Positions 1 through 9,006 of a stretch of DNA of 20,980 nt are shown in pieces. The stretch is from an uncultured Candidatus Altimarinota bacterium (lineage in GTDB: Bacteria > Patescibacteriota > Gracilibacteria > BD1-5 > JAGOOR01), in NCBI GenBank assembly GCA_937924685.1, contig CALEVN010000019.1:1-20980 (forward strand), in the 5' to 3' direction. Under the pieces are notes generated by a model. That model was not told the origin of the DNA and did no database searches. It was given only the letters and a program-made list of their open reading frames with translations. Numbering within the stretch: position 1 is the stretch's first letter; each line of letters opens with the position of its first letter. The translations under genes were made by a program, and so were the position numbers.

Positions 1-2
1 GC

Positions 3-1397
3 ATATATGCTACTCTAGCAATTGCGTGCCTCTCTGCTTGCGGACCAAAATCTGAAAATCAGATATCATCGGGGAAAAATAATACAACTACAGTACAGAA
101 AGGAGAAAGCGATTCACAACACACAACAGAAGCAAATAGTTCTGAAGCATGGAAACAAAGCGTCATCGATTTTGACGCAAAGAATCCAGAGAAAATTTAC
201 GTTTCGAGCTCTTGGAAAAAACAAGTAAATCCTGAGGGGCTAAAGGCTATTTTATGAAAGAGAAATTACGATGAATATTATGCCATTTTCACCAATATAG
301 GTATAGTGAAAATCACAAAAAGTAATTCAAAAAGTGGCTACAGTATAAATGGCATAAGTAATCCAGACATCCATGATACAGATCTCTTTGATTTTTTGGC
401 TACATACAATACAGAAGAAAATGGTATGGAATTTTTAACAGCTGGAAATTATTTTTGAGAACCGGACACAGAAATGAGACAGCCAGAAAATACACCAGAA
501 AATTCTCCCCAACCAGAAAAAATTACAGAAAAACCACATCAAACACCTCACGATAAAATGGTGTTGTGTAATATGCAAAACATGATGGGATTACGTTATT
601 GATATATGATGAAAGATGGATCTTTTGTTGCAAAAATGAACTGGAAAACTGATTGGAAAAAAGAAAAATCATATACTGGCACTCCGAGTGATGGTGAACA
701 ACATAAGAATATGATGGTGAATTGTATTTCTTATCTCCAGCATGCCTATAAATTAAATGAAAATCCAGTTCTCTGAAATGCGTGGAAAACTATTTGTGAT
801 AGAGACAATTATCCGTCTGATGTAGTTTTTCATAGTAACACACTCCATGATCTCTGGAATACGAAACATACCGATATTATTTACGGCATGATGTTTGACT
901 GGGTTTATTCAGGTCGACCTCTCGAACTCGGACTCATAGATACTTCATGAAATATACCAGATATATCTGCTTTTCTACATGCAGCAACCGAAGACCTCAC
1001 CGAATATGAACAATACGCAAAACAGCCAAAACAATACTCCACAGAAGTTTTGCAAGTATCACCACATCTCTCCTATATGAAATTTCAGAGAGGTGATAAA
1101 GAAGGTATAAGTACTGTAATTGAAATAATTAAAAAAGAATTCATCCCGGAGCCATGAATGACCTGCCATCTCACCCGCGACAATCATCACTCCATTACCC
1201 TCGTCAATGAGAACGGAGAAATAGTATCATACAATGCATGAGCTATATGAACCGCAAAAGACTGAAAGCCTCTACCTCAAGAACTATGGAAATTTGGTAA
1301 AGAATCTCTTTTCAGTGACTTATTGTGAATAAAGTGAAGTGGTACTAGCAACCTCGCAGTGTCAAAAATACATCAGGAAATGGAAACAAAAAAGTAA
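3..1397 (+). CDS. Lipoprotein of unknown function, 5' truncated
   Basis: With TGA read as Gly one frame is open from the contig edge to TAA at 1395-1397 (464 visible residues). The visible start is the end of a lipoprotein signal peptide: a hydrophobic stretch, then lipobox L-S-A-C with Cys at visible residue 13, followed by Gly and a Ser/Thr/Asn/Gln-rich linker. The start codon lies off the contig. A Pro/Glu-rich linker at about residues 160-180 separates an N-terminal from a C-terminal region. The C-terminal part has Cys241 in N-C-I-S-Y-L and a His-His pair at 395-396 before S-I-T-L-V, loosely like the Cys and His motifs of papain-like NlpC/P60, CHAP or C39 hydrolases; that is a guess. The frame crosses many TGA codons (first at 255-257). 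It ends directly against the convergent zwf stop. Family not recognised. Confidence 0.75.
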
Positions 1398-2564
1398 TTA
1401 CACTTCACTCGCTCATTGTTTATAAGTTTTTAGTAATGGGCAATTATTAGTGCAATGAAGCAGTTCATCCACAACTTGCCAAGCAGCACGAACACTATCC
1501 CATCGGACAAAATAAGAAGCATCACGTGCTATACCCTTTTCAATTAATGTTTCATACGCATTGTTCTTATTGTCAGAGGTTTCTGCAAATATTTTCTCAC
1601 TACCATCACGAAAAACAAATCGAACTGAACTCTCTTTTCGATCAAGCGCTTTCCCTGTTTCGAGGATAATCTGTGTATCCATCCAGTGAGGATTATCTAT
1701 GGTCAGCTGAGTACGTATATAGGTTTCCGTGCGCGATCCTGAGGCAACTCATGATGTCTCACGGTATCACTCATATTGACCGAGAAGGATATCGTGTCGA
1801 GGATCGAGGAGAAGTGGGGCTATAGAACTAATCGCCTGAAATATGCGATCTCGGATATCACTCGGATCAGAAGAATGTGGCGTTTGCATGGTTGCGAGAG
1901 CAAGCATTTGAAGGAGATGATTCTGAAGAAAATCTCTAGTTGCACCACTCTTATCATAGTATGAACCCCGATCTTCAATCGTGATATTTTCTCGTGCTGT
2001 CACATAAATCTCACTCACTCGAGAACTATACCATTTTTCACCCTGTTCTAGTCTGTACTGCATCACTTCCCTGACGAAATTTTTCCCAAGATAATGATCA
2101 ACTCGATAAATCTGATCCTCATGAAAAACGTGCTGTAGTTCGAGATTCAGGGTAATGGCAGTTTTCAGATCATGACCAAAAGGCTTTTCGATCATGATGC
2201 GAGTATTTGCCCCATTCAAATCAACTGAAGCCAATCAGCGAGCAACAGCAACAAAATATTCTGGACTCAAACAGAGGTGGTAAGTGATTTCACCAGTTAA
2301 AGCTCCTATTGATGAAAGTTGATTTTGAAGGATTGAGTAGTCTCCTTTTTCTATATCAAGCCGCACATAATCTATCGTTTCTGTATGGTTCAGGAGATTA
2401 GAATATGGCGCTAGGAAATTACGAAAATCATCACGGCTCCATTCACGTCGGCCGACACATATGAGCCTATCATAGACTCATTTTTGGAGGAGGGTACCGA
2501 GAGCAGGAAGTACGTAGCGTGTAGCGAGGTCGCCTGTAGAACCAAAGAGGACAAAAGTTTTCAT
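1398..2564 (-). CDS. zwf: Glucose-6-phosphate dehydrogenase, compact form
   Basis: Oxidises glucose-6-phosphate to 6-phosphogluconolactone with NAD(P)+, the entry to the oxidative pentose phosphate pathway. The 388-residue product starts with a Rossmann motif G-S-T-G-D-L-A (8-14), has E-K-P-F-G-H-D (126-132) and the active-site signature R-V-D-H-Y-L-G-K (154-161), then G-Q-Y-E-G-Y (262-267), S-R-T-E-T-Y (277-282) and I-D-N-P-H-W. Five in-frame TGA codons read as Gly. The family is usually about 480-510 residues. About 100 residues are missing after the E-T-G-K segment (302-305), in the C-terminal beta-sheet part, while the final A-Y-E-T-L-I...D-A-S-Y-F-V-R-W-D motif is kept. The ATG at 2564 is chosen because it opens the Rossmann fold and has TATAAT six bases upstream. 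Whether it uses NADP or NAD is not determined. Confidence 0.93.
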
Positions 2565-2570
2565 GACGGT

Positions 2571-2576
2571 ATTATA
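2571..2576 (-). promoter_or_regulatory. -10 element of zwf, leaderless geometry
   Basis: On the minus strand a perfect TATAAT lies six bases before the zwf ATG, so transcription would begin at or next to the start codon. No clear -35 box or Shine-Dalgarno sequence is visible. Confidence 0.5.
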
Positions 2577-2606
2577 TGAGTTTTTTGCGCAAATAAACTC
2601 CATGAC

Positions 2607-2612
2607 TATACT
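2607..2612 (+). promoter_or_regulatory. -10 element for the membrane protein/dus run
   Basis: TATACT lies nine bases before the ATG at 2622, in the 57-base divergent gap shared with zwf. The predicted transcript start is within a few bases of the ATG. Confidence 0.45.
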
Positions 2613-2621
2613 CCTCTTCTA

Positions 2622-3197
2622 ATGAACATGTTTTTTTGAACCATTGCTATATTTATCACTCTCTATACTGGTTGGAGATATATTCCTGATATTTTGCAGT
2701 GAAAAATAAAACCACATGCCTTTTCCTGGCTGCCTTGGACCATACTTACATGAGTAGCCTGTATGGCTCAAATAAAGAATGGAGAAGATATGTGGTGATT
2801 TGGGGCGCTGGCAGCGAGCGCTTTTGTATGTGGCGTGATTTTTTTATTATCATTGAAATATGGTGAAAAAAACGTAACTCGTGAAGATAAGATAGCACTG
2901 ATTTCATGCATTATTTTGATAGTATTTTGGATAGAAGTCCGGAATGATGTATGAGCCGTCGTGCTTGTTTGTATGATAGATACATTAGCATTCTTTCCGA
3001 CATGGAGAAAATCATTTTTAAAACCACAAGAAGAAAATATCAGTATGTATCTCCTCAGTAGTATAAAGAGCTTTATTTCATTATTTGGATTAAAAAATCC
3101 GATACTCGTCAATTGGCTCTACCCTGTTTTTTTGGTTATTATAAATTTTAGTTTTACACTCTATCTCGCTTGGAGACGAAAAATCATCAAAAAATAA
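2622..3197 (+). CDS. Integral membrane protein, PQ-loop-like
   Basis: The frame runs from ATG 2622 (alternative ATG 2628) to TAA 3195-3197, giving 191 residues, and needs TGA as Gly at 2637, 2700, 2751, 2796 and 2952. About five to six hydrophobic segments are visible. The N-terminal region reads Y-x-P-D-I-L-Q-G-K-I-K-P-H-A-F-S-W followed by W-T-I-L-T-G-V-A-x-x-A-Q. This pattern is common in small uncharacterised bacterial membrane proteins that resemble PQ-loop/SemiSWEET folds. No substrate can be assigned. The stop sits two bases before the dus ATG, so the two genes are probably co-transcribed. The C-terminus ends in a basic cluster (W-R-R-K-I-I-K-K), consistent with a cytoplasmic end. Confidence 0.75.
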
Positions 3198-3198
3198 T

Positions 3199-4161
3199 AT
3201 GAACTGGATAGATTCTTTTACATCAAAAAACAAACCCATTGTAGCCCTCGCTCCGATGGATGGATATTGTGATAGTGCTTTTCGATCTATTTGCCATACC
3301 GTTGCTCCAGATATTGTCGTTTTCTCAGAATTTTATAGTGCCGACGGGCTTCACCATAATCCCCTTCTTGCGAAGCGTGTTTTGACTCATAATCCAATTG
3401 AGCATCCTCTTGTATTTCAGATATTTGGAAATACTCCCGAAATATTTCTCTCGGCTGGTAAAATCATCGAATCCTACGGAGCACAATGAGTCGATATAAA
3501 TATGGGGTGTCCAGCGAAAAAAGTGGTCAAATGTGGCTACGGTTCAGGACTCATGGTTGATCGTGATCGGGCAATGAAAATCGTGAATATTCTTGCAGAA
3601 AATTTACAAATTCCTGTTACCGTCAAAACGAGATTAGGCTGGAACGGATCAGAAGAACTCATAGAATTCGGAAAGGCACTTGAACAAGCAGGCGCGAGTC
3701 TCATAACAGTTCATGGACGAACCTACAAACAAGAATACACTGGCGAAGCTAATTGGTTACCAATTCAGGAACTCCAAAAAAATGTCAGCATACCCGTCAT
3801 CGGTAATGGTGATTGCAAAAATTATGATGATGGAATTGCAAAAATGTGAAACCTAGCAGGCTTTATGATAGCACGAGGGGGTCTCGGAAATCCGTGGTGT
3901 TTTCTCCCCGGGAATTACATTCCTACATGGAAGGAAAGACTAGCCGTCATGACAAAACATATGGCCTATATGGTCGAATCAAAAGGAGAAAATCGTGCCT
4001 GCCTCGAAATCAGGAAACATTTTACCCATTACCTTCATGGATTTGAGGGTGTCAGAGAATATAGAAAAAGGCTCGCCACGGTCACGAGCGTTACAGAAAC
4101 TGAGTGAATCTTGAAAGAATTATCAAATATTGACGCATTATCACTTGAGGCTCGCTTATAA
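3199..4161 (+). CDS. dus: tRNA-dihydrouridine synthase (DusB-like)
   Basis: Reduces specific uridines of tRNA to dihydrouridine using FMN and NADPH. The 320-residue product is a TIM barrel with the expected motifs: A-P-M-D-G-Y near the N-terminus (FMN binding), D-I-N-M-G-C-P-A with catalytic Cys104, V-K-T-R-L-G-W (Lys143), V-H-G-R-T, P-V-I-G-N-G-D and M-I-A-R-G-G-L-G-N-P-W. The gene is split by TGA at 3487, 3847 and 4105. The first falls just before V-D-I-N-M-G-C-P, where homologues commonly have a small residue, and reading through restores a normal-length family member. The start follows the upstream stop after one base. DusB versus another bacterial Dus subfamily is inferred from motif spelling only. 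Confidence 0.95.
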
Positions 4162-4199
4162 GAGTATACTTTTTCTGATTATTTTTAATTACACTATAT

Positions 4200-4703
4200 A
4201 TGTTTGATTCAGCTCATATTCATGTCATGATCGTTCATTTTCCCATTATGGGAACTTTTCTTGCGATGATACCGCTCCTCTGGTGACTCTACAAAAAAGA
4301 CAATGGCATAAAATGGATAGGACTTATCATCTTGGGCATATCTCTCGTGGCTATACCTATTGCGACTAGTAGCGGAGAAGGAGCCGAACATGCATTTCTA
4401 AGATGAACCACCTCGGTAAAACTAGACCAAAATTGAATAGCTGCGCTCAGAATACACTCTTCTGCTGCCGACTATGCAGCAGCTTTTGGATATGTCATAC
4501 TAGCGCTTATAGCTCTGCAGGCCTATCTCTGGAAAAGAGAATATACATGGAAAAATAAACTCTTCTTAGCAACAATAATAGGAAACATTTTGCTCATACT
4601 ATGACTCGGATACGTAGGATATCTCGGTGGAAAAATTCGACATCCAGAGTTCCGCACAACAGGCACATCAGACACGAGCACTACAACACCTGTTGCACAA
4701 TAG
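4200..4703 (+). CDS. DUF2231-like membrane protein
   Basis: A 167-residue protein with four predicted transmembrane segments. It begins with H-I-H-V-M-I-V-H-F-P-I, the hallmark V-H-F-P-I of DUF2231-type predicted membrane proteins. A G-E-G-A-E-H segment follows the second helix, and near the C-terminus a helix leads to Y-L-G-G-K-I-R-H. Repeated His residues at helix ends suggest metal or haem binding, which is an inference. TGA codons are read as Gly at several places, for example L-W-G-L-Y and L-G-L-G-Y. A TATACT at 4165-4170 could be its promoter with a leader of about 23 bases. The Thr/Ser-rich tail is probably outside the membrane. Confidence 0.75.
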
Positions 4704-4713
4704 AGAATGTCTC

Positions 4714-4719
4714 TATAAT
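4714..4719 (+). promoter_or_regulatory. -10 element of the CNNM/CBS gene
   Basis: A perfect TATAAT lies eight bases before the ATG at 4728, implying a leaderless or nearly leaderless mRNA. A weak TGTTGC 17 bases upstream could act as the -35. Confidence 0.5.
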
Positions 4720-4727
4720 ACGTTAAT

Positions 4728-6041
4728 ATGAACCCTGACCCCAGTATCTGAATATTGCTTGGTATAAGTATTACTGCGATTCTTGTAGCATTCAATGCAT
4801 TTTTTGTCGCCAGTGAATTTGCTCTGGTAAAAATACGTCTCTCACAACTCGAGCTCGAGATAAAACAAGGAAAAAAATGGGCACACCATACAAAACAAAT
4901 ACTATCTCATCTCGACACCTATCTTTCAGGCATACAGCTCGGTATAACTATAGCAAGCCTCCTCTTGGGTTGGGTAGGAGAACCAAGTATTGCGCGGTGG
5001 ATTAGTTATTTTTTGGAGAAATGAGACATAGCAGTACCAGCAACCATTATACATGCGGTAGCATTTGGTATCGCCCTCTTCTGTATAACACTTATGCACA
5101 TAGTGTTTGGTGAACAAATCCCAAAACTCGTAGCAATAAAAAGTCCTCTCAAAATCGCATCCTGGATATCATTTCCGCTGATAATATTCCAAAAAATATT
5201 TTTCCCATTTATCTGGCTTTTTGATACGATGACTCGATGGATCATGAGAAGTCTTGGTTTTGATGGAAGACCAAATCATGATGTCCACAGCGAAGAAGAG
5301 ATAAAGCTTCTCCTCACAGAATCAGAAGAAGGGGGTGTCATCGGTGAATCGAGTAATGAACTCATCCAAAATGTATTTGAATTCGATGACAGAACCGTTC
5401 GACAGATATATGTTCCTCGAAGTCGTATCTACGCCATAGATATAGATGATGATTTTGAGAAACACTTTGACACCATTATTGTCGAGGGTTATTCTCGTAT
5501 ACCCGTTTATAGAGGTTCGATTGATGAAATAGTTGGTATCGTCTACCTCAAAGACTTCCTCCCTGCTTTCCGAACACAAACAAAGATAGACCTTCATCGT
5601 CTCTCACGCCCAGCACACTTTGTTCCTCAAAATCAAAAAATCGAACAACTCCTCAAGGATTTCCAAAAACTCCATATCCAGATGGCTATCGTGACCAACG
5701 AACATGGTGAAACAGCTGGAATCGTCACGCTCGAGGATATCATGGAAGAGCTCGTCTGAGAAATCCAAGATGAACACGATACAGAAGAGGAAATAGTCAT
5801 GGAAAAACGACCAGGAACCTATATTGTCAAAACAGAATCGACCATTGCTGATGCCAATGATTTTCTCCCAATTCCACTTCCAGAGAGTCCAGAATACGAC
5901 ACGGTCTCTGGCTTTATCAATACTATTTTCGGCCGCATACCAAATGCAGGTGAAATGATCGACCACGGAGAATACGAATACACGATTCTTCGCCGAGGGA
6001 AAAAAACCGTAGAGCTCATAAAAATGCAGATACAGAAATAA
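4728..6041 (+). CDS. CNNM/HlyC-CorC family protein with CBS pair
   Basis: A 437-residue membrane protein of the family once called hemolysins, now linked to Mg2+/Co2+ transport. The domain order is complete: an N-terminal DUF21/CNNM domain (about 1-185) with V-A-S-E-F-A-L-V-K, L-G-I-T-I-A-S-L-L-L-G-W-V-G-E-P and F-G-E-Q-I-P-K; two CBS domains (about 222-345) with G-Y-S-R-I-P-V-Y and G-I-V-T-L-E-D-I-M-E-E-L-V-G-E-I; then a CorC/HlyC C-terminal domain (355-437). TGA codons at 4749, 5023 and 5757 are read as Gly. The last gives the conserved E-E-L-V-G-E-I. The ATG at 4728 restores the whole first helix and is preceded by TATAAT. The CBS pair may sense adenine nucleotides, as known in relatives. 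Confidence 0.93.
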
Positions 6042-6046
6042 AACTA

Positions 6047-6076
6047 TTGAATATTTGCTTTCTAAAAAAATATAGT
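6047..6076 (+). promoter_or_regulatory. Promoter of the peptidoglycan-binding protein gene
   Basis: TTGAAT (6047-6052), an 18-base spacer and TATAGT (6071-6076). The predicted start near 6083 falls at the left arm of the hairpin at 6081-6109, so the transcript would begin with that hairpin. Confidence 0.4.
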
Positions 6077-6080
6077 GTAG

Positions 6081-6114
6081 AGTAATTAAGTAATTTACCC
6101 TTAATTACTTTTTT
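6081..6114 (+). terminator. Intrinsic-terminator-like hairpin and T run
   Basis: AGTAATTAAG (6081-6090) and its exact complement CTTAATTACT (6100-6109) flank a 9-base loop and are followed by six T (6109-6114). It can end the CNNM/CBS transcript. The stem is AT-rich and therefore weak. The next ATG follows directly at 6115, so it may instead act in the 5' leader of that gene. Confidence 0.55.
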
Positions 6115-7398
6115 ATGCCAGAAAAAAAGCCTTACTTTGACAATCTCGTTGGACACAAAGAAGAGATAAGAGGCATTGTAAAACCCCTTGCGGAAAGCGC
6201 AAAACAAAAGTATGATCCAGAAGAATTCAAAGAAGCTCCAGCTCAAGTACGACTCAAGCTGGGTACAGAATGGATGAAAAAGCTTGCATCAAGAATGCCA
6301 GAAGGTAAAAAAATAGAACCAAATCAGATATGGGCGAGTCTCGGAGTTACCCAAAATACACCTCACGAAGAGGCAGTAGCAATTATTCGTGATTTTCAAT
6401 CAACACATGGACTCGAGGCAGATGGTATTATAGGTCCTAAAACTCTCGAAGCACTGGATAATGCCAGTGGCGGTGAAGGAAGTTTTAACCAACCAGTTAA
6501 AAAACTTAATGCACAAGGTGAAGAAACTGGTGAAACATATGGTACACCTGATTCAACCCCTCCAACTGAAACACCCACAGAAGGAGAAAAAAAACCAAAA
6601 CTCACTCCAGAACAGAAAAAGGCAAAAAGAGAGTTTAAAACAGCTCAAAATAAATTAACAAAAATAAGAGAGGATCAGAGCATAGTGCAGTGAAAACTGA
6701 AAGAATTCAAAGATAAAAAAGGAACATTAGAAGAAGATGTAAAAACAAAACAAGCCTCAGTGGATGATGCAGAAAGCAAACATAATGAATCTGTCAATAA
6801 TTTAACTTGAGCAAAAGATAAAGTTGAACAAAAAACCACTGAACTCAAGACCGCATCATGAGAAGCAATGCTAAAAAAAGCGGAGGCCGTACGTACAAGT
6901 ACTGTCAAAGTCACAGCTGATGCAGCATTACAAGAAGCAGAAAACACAGATCCAAAACCAGCAAATATAGAAACCTTGAGACAGGCTGCAGCTACTGCAA
7001 AGACAAATTTTGATAAAGCCTCTGCGGATAGTTTCGATGCAGATCAGAATTTCTTTAAGATACAAAAAGAAAAAGAAGCACTGGAAAGCAAAGTAACAGA
7101 AGCGGAAAAAGAAGAAAAAGAATTAGCAACAAAACTTGAAAATGCCAAGACAGAAAGAGATGATGCTCAAAAAGAATTAGATGATGTAAATCATATGATT
7201 ATGGCATATGAACACGAAATAATTGATTCAACAGAAAATGAGCTTCAAGCAGAAGAAGATATGAAAAAGAAAAAGGAGGCCTTCCGTTTGTCCATGAATC
7301 CACCAGATGAAAGTGGAGAGGAGCGAGAAGAATGAGATAATAACAATTGAGGATCAGAAGATCAAACAACAAAGTATAATTTGAGAGATTTCGTGTAA
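6115..7398 (+). CDS. Peptidoglycan-binding domain/coiled-coil protein
   Basis: A 427-residue acidic, highly charged protein. Residues about 72-115 form a PG_binding_1-type domain (W-A-S-L-G-V-T, then I-I-R-D-F-Q-S-T-H-G-L-E-A-D-G-I-I-G-P-K-T-L-E-A-L). A Pro/Thr-rich linker follows, and residues about 160-410 are almost entirely Lys/Glu/Ala/Gln-rich heptad-like sequence, a long predicted coiled coil. TGA codons at 6691, 6808, 6859, 7333 and 7348 are read as Gly. No signal peptide or membrane segment is visible, although the domain type usually acts in the envelope. The function is not recognised. A structural or scaffold role at the cell wall is a guess. Confidence 0.85.
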
Positions 7399-7447
7399 GA
7401 AATTATTAAGGAAATGATCTAATTACCCGACTCCGCTAACCCTAGAT

Positions 7448-7462
7448 ACCAAGTTTCTTGGT
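7448..7462. other. Small inverted repeat
   Basis: ACCAAG-TTT-CTTGGT is a perfect 6-bp stem with a 3-base loop, between the two convergent genes. It has no T run and may be part of the transcription-end structure. Confidence 0.35.
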
Positions 7463-7468
7463 GCCACA

Positions 7469-7503
7469 AAAATTCACCTCCTAGATTTAGGAGATGAATT
7501 TTC
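7469..7503 (-). terminator. Terminator between convergent genes, probably bidirectional
   Basis: A stem of 14 pairs plus one mismatch (arms 7469-7483 and 7488-7502) with a 4-base loop. On the minus strand it is followed by a T-rich stretch just after the trigger factor stop, a good intrinsic terminator. On the plus strand only a short T-rich stretch follows, so it may also serve the coiled-coil gene. Confidence 0.7.
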
Positions 7504-7521
7504 ATTTTCAAAAATAAAAGT

Positions 7522-8874
7522 TTATTTTAGAAACCTATCAATAATATTTCGATATTCGAGGCGAGACTTGATATCATTGAAGTGTTCTGTTCCAGGTTTC
7601 GCCATCTCTGTGAGACGTTGCTCAAATTCCGCATCAGAAGCATATCGTGCAAAGACTTTCTTGAGTTCTGCCATAACTGCTTCATTAGTGACTTCTGGCT
7701 TATAATGAGCCTTGAGAGCTTCGAGGATGAGCATAGAGCTGATACGACGAAGCGCTGATGGTTCGATATGTTCTTTTTTAAATGCATCTTCAGAAGTCTT
7801 GAGATGGTCGAGATACGATTTGATATCCATCCCCTGCTTTTCTATCTCACGATTGTGGTATTGCCAGAGGTTTTCGACTTCTTTTGCAAGCATTTTTGGG
7901 CCTACTTCGAGCTTTGTGACTTCGATAAGCTCGCTCGACAGTTTTTCTTCCGCTTCAGAACGAGCCTTATCTTTTCTGTCAGCGAGCATAGCCTCTCGGT
8001 ATTCTACTTTAAAATCAGAGAAAGAGAGCTTTTTGCCCCAGACACGCTCGATGAATTCTTCTGACCATTCAGGTTTGTGCGGGTATTCGACCGTGAGGAT
8101 AGTACATGAAAAGAATGCATTTTTACCAGCAAAGTCCTTGCTGTGGTAGTCAGCTGGGAAAGTGATATCAAATTCTACAACATCACCTTCTTTTGCACCG
8201 ATAAGAGCCTCTTCAAAGCCTGGTATCATCATCTTTGAGCCAATAGTGAGATCAAAATCTCGAAGCCCCATACGTTCATCGATTTTTCCACCACGTTTAT
8301 CAGAACCGATAGCATTGAGACGGACACGATCCCCGAGTTGGATAGCTGTATCTGTCACTTCTGCGACATCACCATTTTCATCATGGTGATGACCGTGATG
8401 AGCACCGCGAGTATGGAAATGTGTACCACGATTAATGATTTCGTCTAATTCTTTTTGGAGCTCCTCATCAGAAACAGAAACTTCAGCGACTTCGACTTTG
8501 ATTTTCTCGATTTTTTTCATGTCGAGATGAACTTCTGGAGCTATTTCAACTATGAGAATAACCTCAAGTGGAGAATGTGATTTGAGCTCTTTTATTTCAC
8601 CGAGATCGACTGGTTGAATACCAAGCTTCTTGAGAGCTTTTGGATAGAGAGATTGGAGTGCCTGCTCTATCGCTTCACCCATGAGACGGTCGGCACCTAT
8701 CTCTCGCTCGATAACTTCCATAGGGACTTCGTCACCTTTACGAAAGCCAGGAAATTGACGGCTGCCAGCAATCATTTTTGCTGCTGATTTTTTATAGTGC
8801 TCCATTTCTGTTGCACCTTCTTTAATGGTGACTTCGTAGCTATAACTCGAAATCTTTTTACTCGTAGCTTGCAT
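7522..8874 (-). CDS. tig: Trigger factor with His-rich linker
   Basis: Ribosome-associated chaperone and peptidyl-prolyl isomerase. The 450-residue product has the N-terminal ribosome-binding domain with signature F-P-G-F-R-K-G-D-E-V-P (41-51), a central FKBP-like domain starting near G-D-R-V (181-184) with I-P-G-F-E-E-A-L-I-G and F-D-I-T-F-P, and a helical C-terminal domain. Between the first two is a His-rich insert (about 152-164) with seven histidines, which could bind metal. The ATG at 8874 is preferred over an upstream in-frame ATG at 9006, because the 44 extra residues have no family match and contain the promoter region. TATTAT lies six bases before this ATG. The gene contains no in-frame TGA: all its glycines use GGN. 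Confidence 0.96.
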   Translation of the reverse strand: MQATSKKISSYSYEVTIKEGATEMEHYKKSAAKMIAGSRQFPGFRKGDEVPMEVIEREIGADRLMGEAIEQALQSLYPKALKKLGIQPVDLGEIKELKSHSPLEVILIVEIAPEVHLDMKKIEKIKVEVAEVSVSDEELQKELDEIINRGTHFHTRGAHHGHHHDENGDVAEVTDTAIQLGDRVRLNAIGSDKRGGKIDERMGLRDFDLTIGSKMMIPGFEEALIGAKEGDVVEFDITFPADYHSKDFAGKNAFFSCTILTVEYPHKPEWSEEFIERVWGKKLSFSDFKVEYREAMLADRKDKARSEAEEKLSSELIEVTKLEVGPKMLAKEVENLWQYHNREIEKQGMDIKSYLDHLKTSEDAFKKEHIEPSALRRISSMLILEALKAHYKPEVTNEAVMAELKKVFARYASDAEFEQRLTEMAKPGTEHFNDIKSRLEYRNIIDRFLK

Positions 8875-8880
8875 AAAAAA

Positions 8881-8886
8881 ATAATA
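8881..8886 (-). promoter_or_regulatory. -10 element of tig, leaderless geometry
   Basis: On the minus strand TATTAT lies six T before the ATG. A second candidate, TATACT (8904-8909, minus strand), would give a leader of about 25 bases. Confidence 0.4.
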
Positions 8887-8965
8887 GAAAAGTAATCGCC
8901 GGTAGTATAGAGAAAAGGCAAAAAATGAGAAATTTATTTGTTCTGCACTCATACTATTTTCAAAA

Positions 8966-8989
8966 AAAGACTCTTGAATAAGAGTTTTT
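8966..8989. other. Hairpin in the tig/pyk divergent region
   Basis: ACTCTT-GAAT-AAGAGT, extended by A:T pairs, with T runs following on both strands. It lies between the divergent promoters and could insulate them, or form an attenuator if pyk starts further upstream. Confidence 0.45.
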
Positions 8990-8994
8990 CTCCA

Positions 8995-9000
8995 TACAAT
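8995..9000 (+). promoter_or_regulatory. -10 element of pyk, leaderless geometry
   Basis: TACAAT ends six bases before the ATG at 9007. TTGAAT (8974-8979), inside the hairpin loop region, is a possible -35 with a short 15-base spacer. Confidence 0.45.
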
Positions 9001-9006
9001 CGCCAT

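Noticed and set aside
22..228. 68-codon plus-strand frame near the contig start.
   Set aside because: It overlaps the lipoprotein frame, which has a lipobox and stays open for 1.4 kb.
2768..3112. Minus-strand open frame opposite the membrane protein.
   Set aside because: With TGA as Gly the plus strand gives a continuous membrane protein with a typical start. The minus frame is a shadow.
3199..4161. The dus gene and most others look like pseudogenes broken by TGA.
   Set aside because: The breaks are all TGA, never TAA or TAG, there is no frameshift, and each falls at a plausible glycine site, so recoding explains them.
7405..7470. Possible tRNA-like segment with a small hairpin and a GTGCCA end.
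   Set aside because: No cloverleaf, T-arm or anticodon arm could be drawn.
7712..8149. Open frame antisense to trigger factor.
   Set aside because: Ser/Arg-rich shadow translation with no recognisable family. Trigger factor occupies the region.
8875..9006. N-terminal extension of trigger factor up to an ATG at 9006.
   Set aside because: The 44 extra residues do not fit the family, overlap the divergent promoter region and would leave pyk without a promoter.
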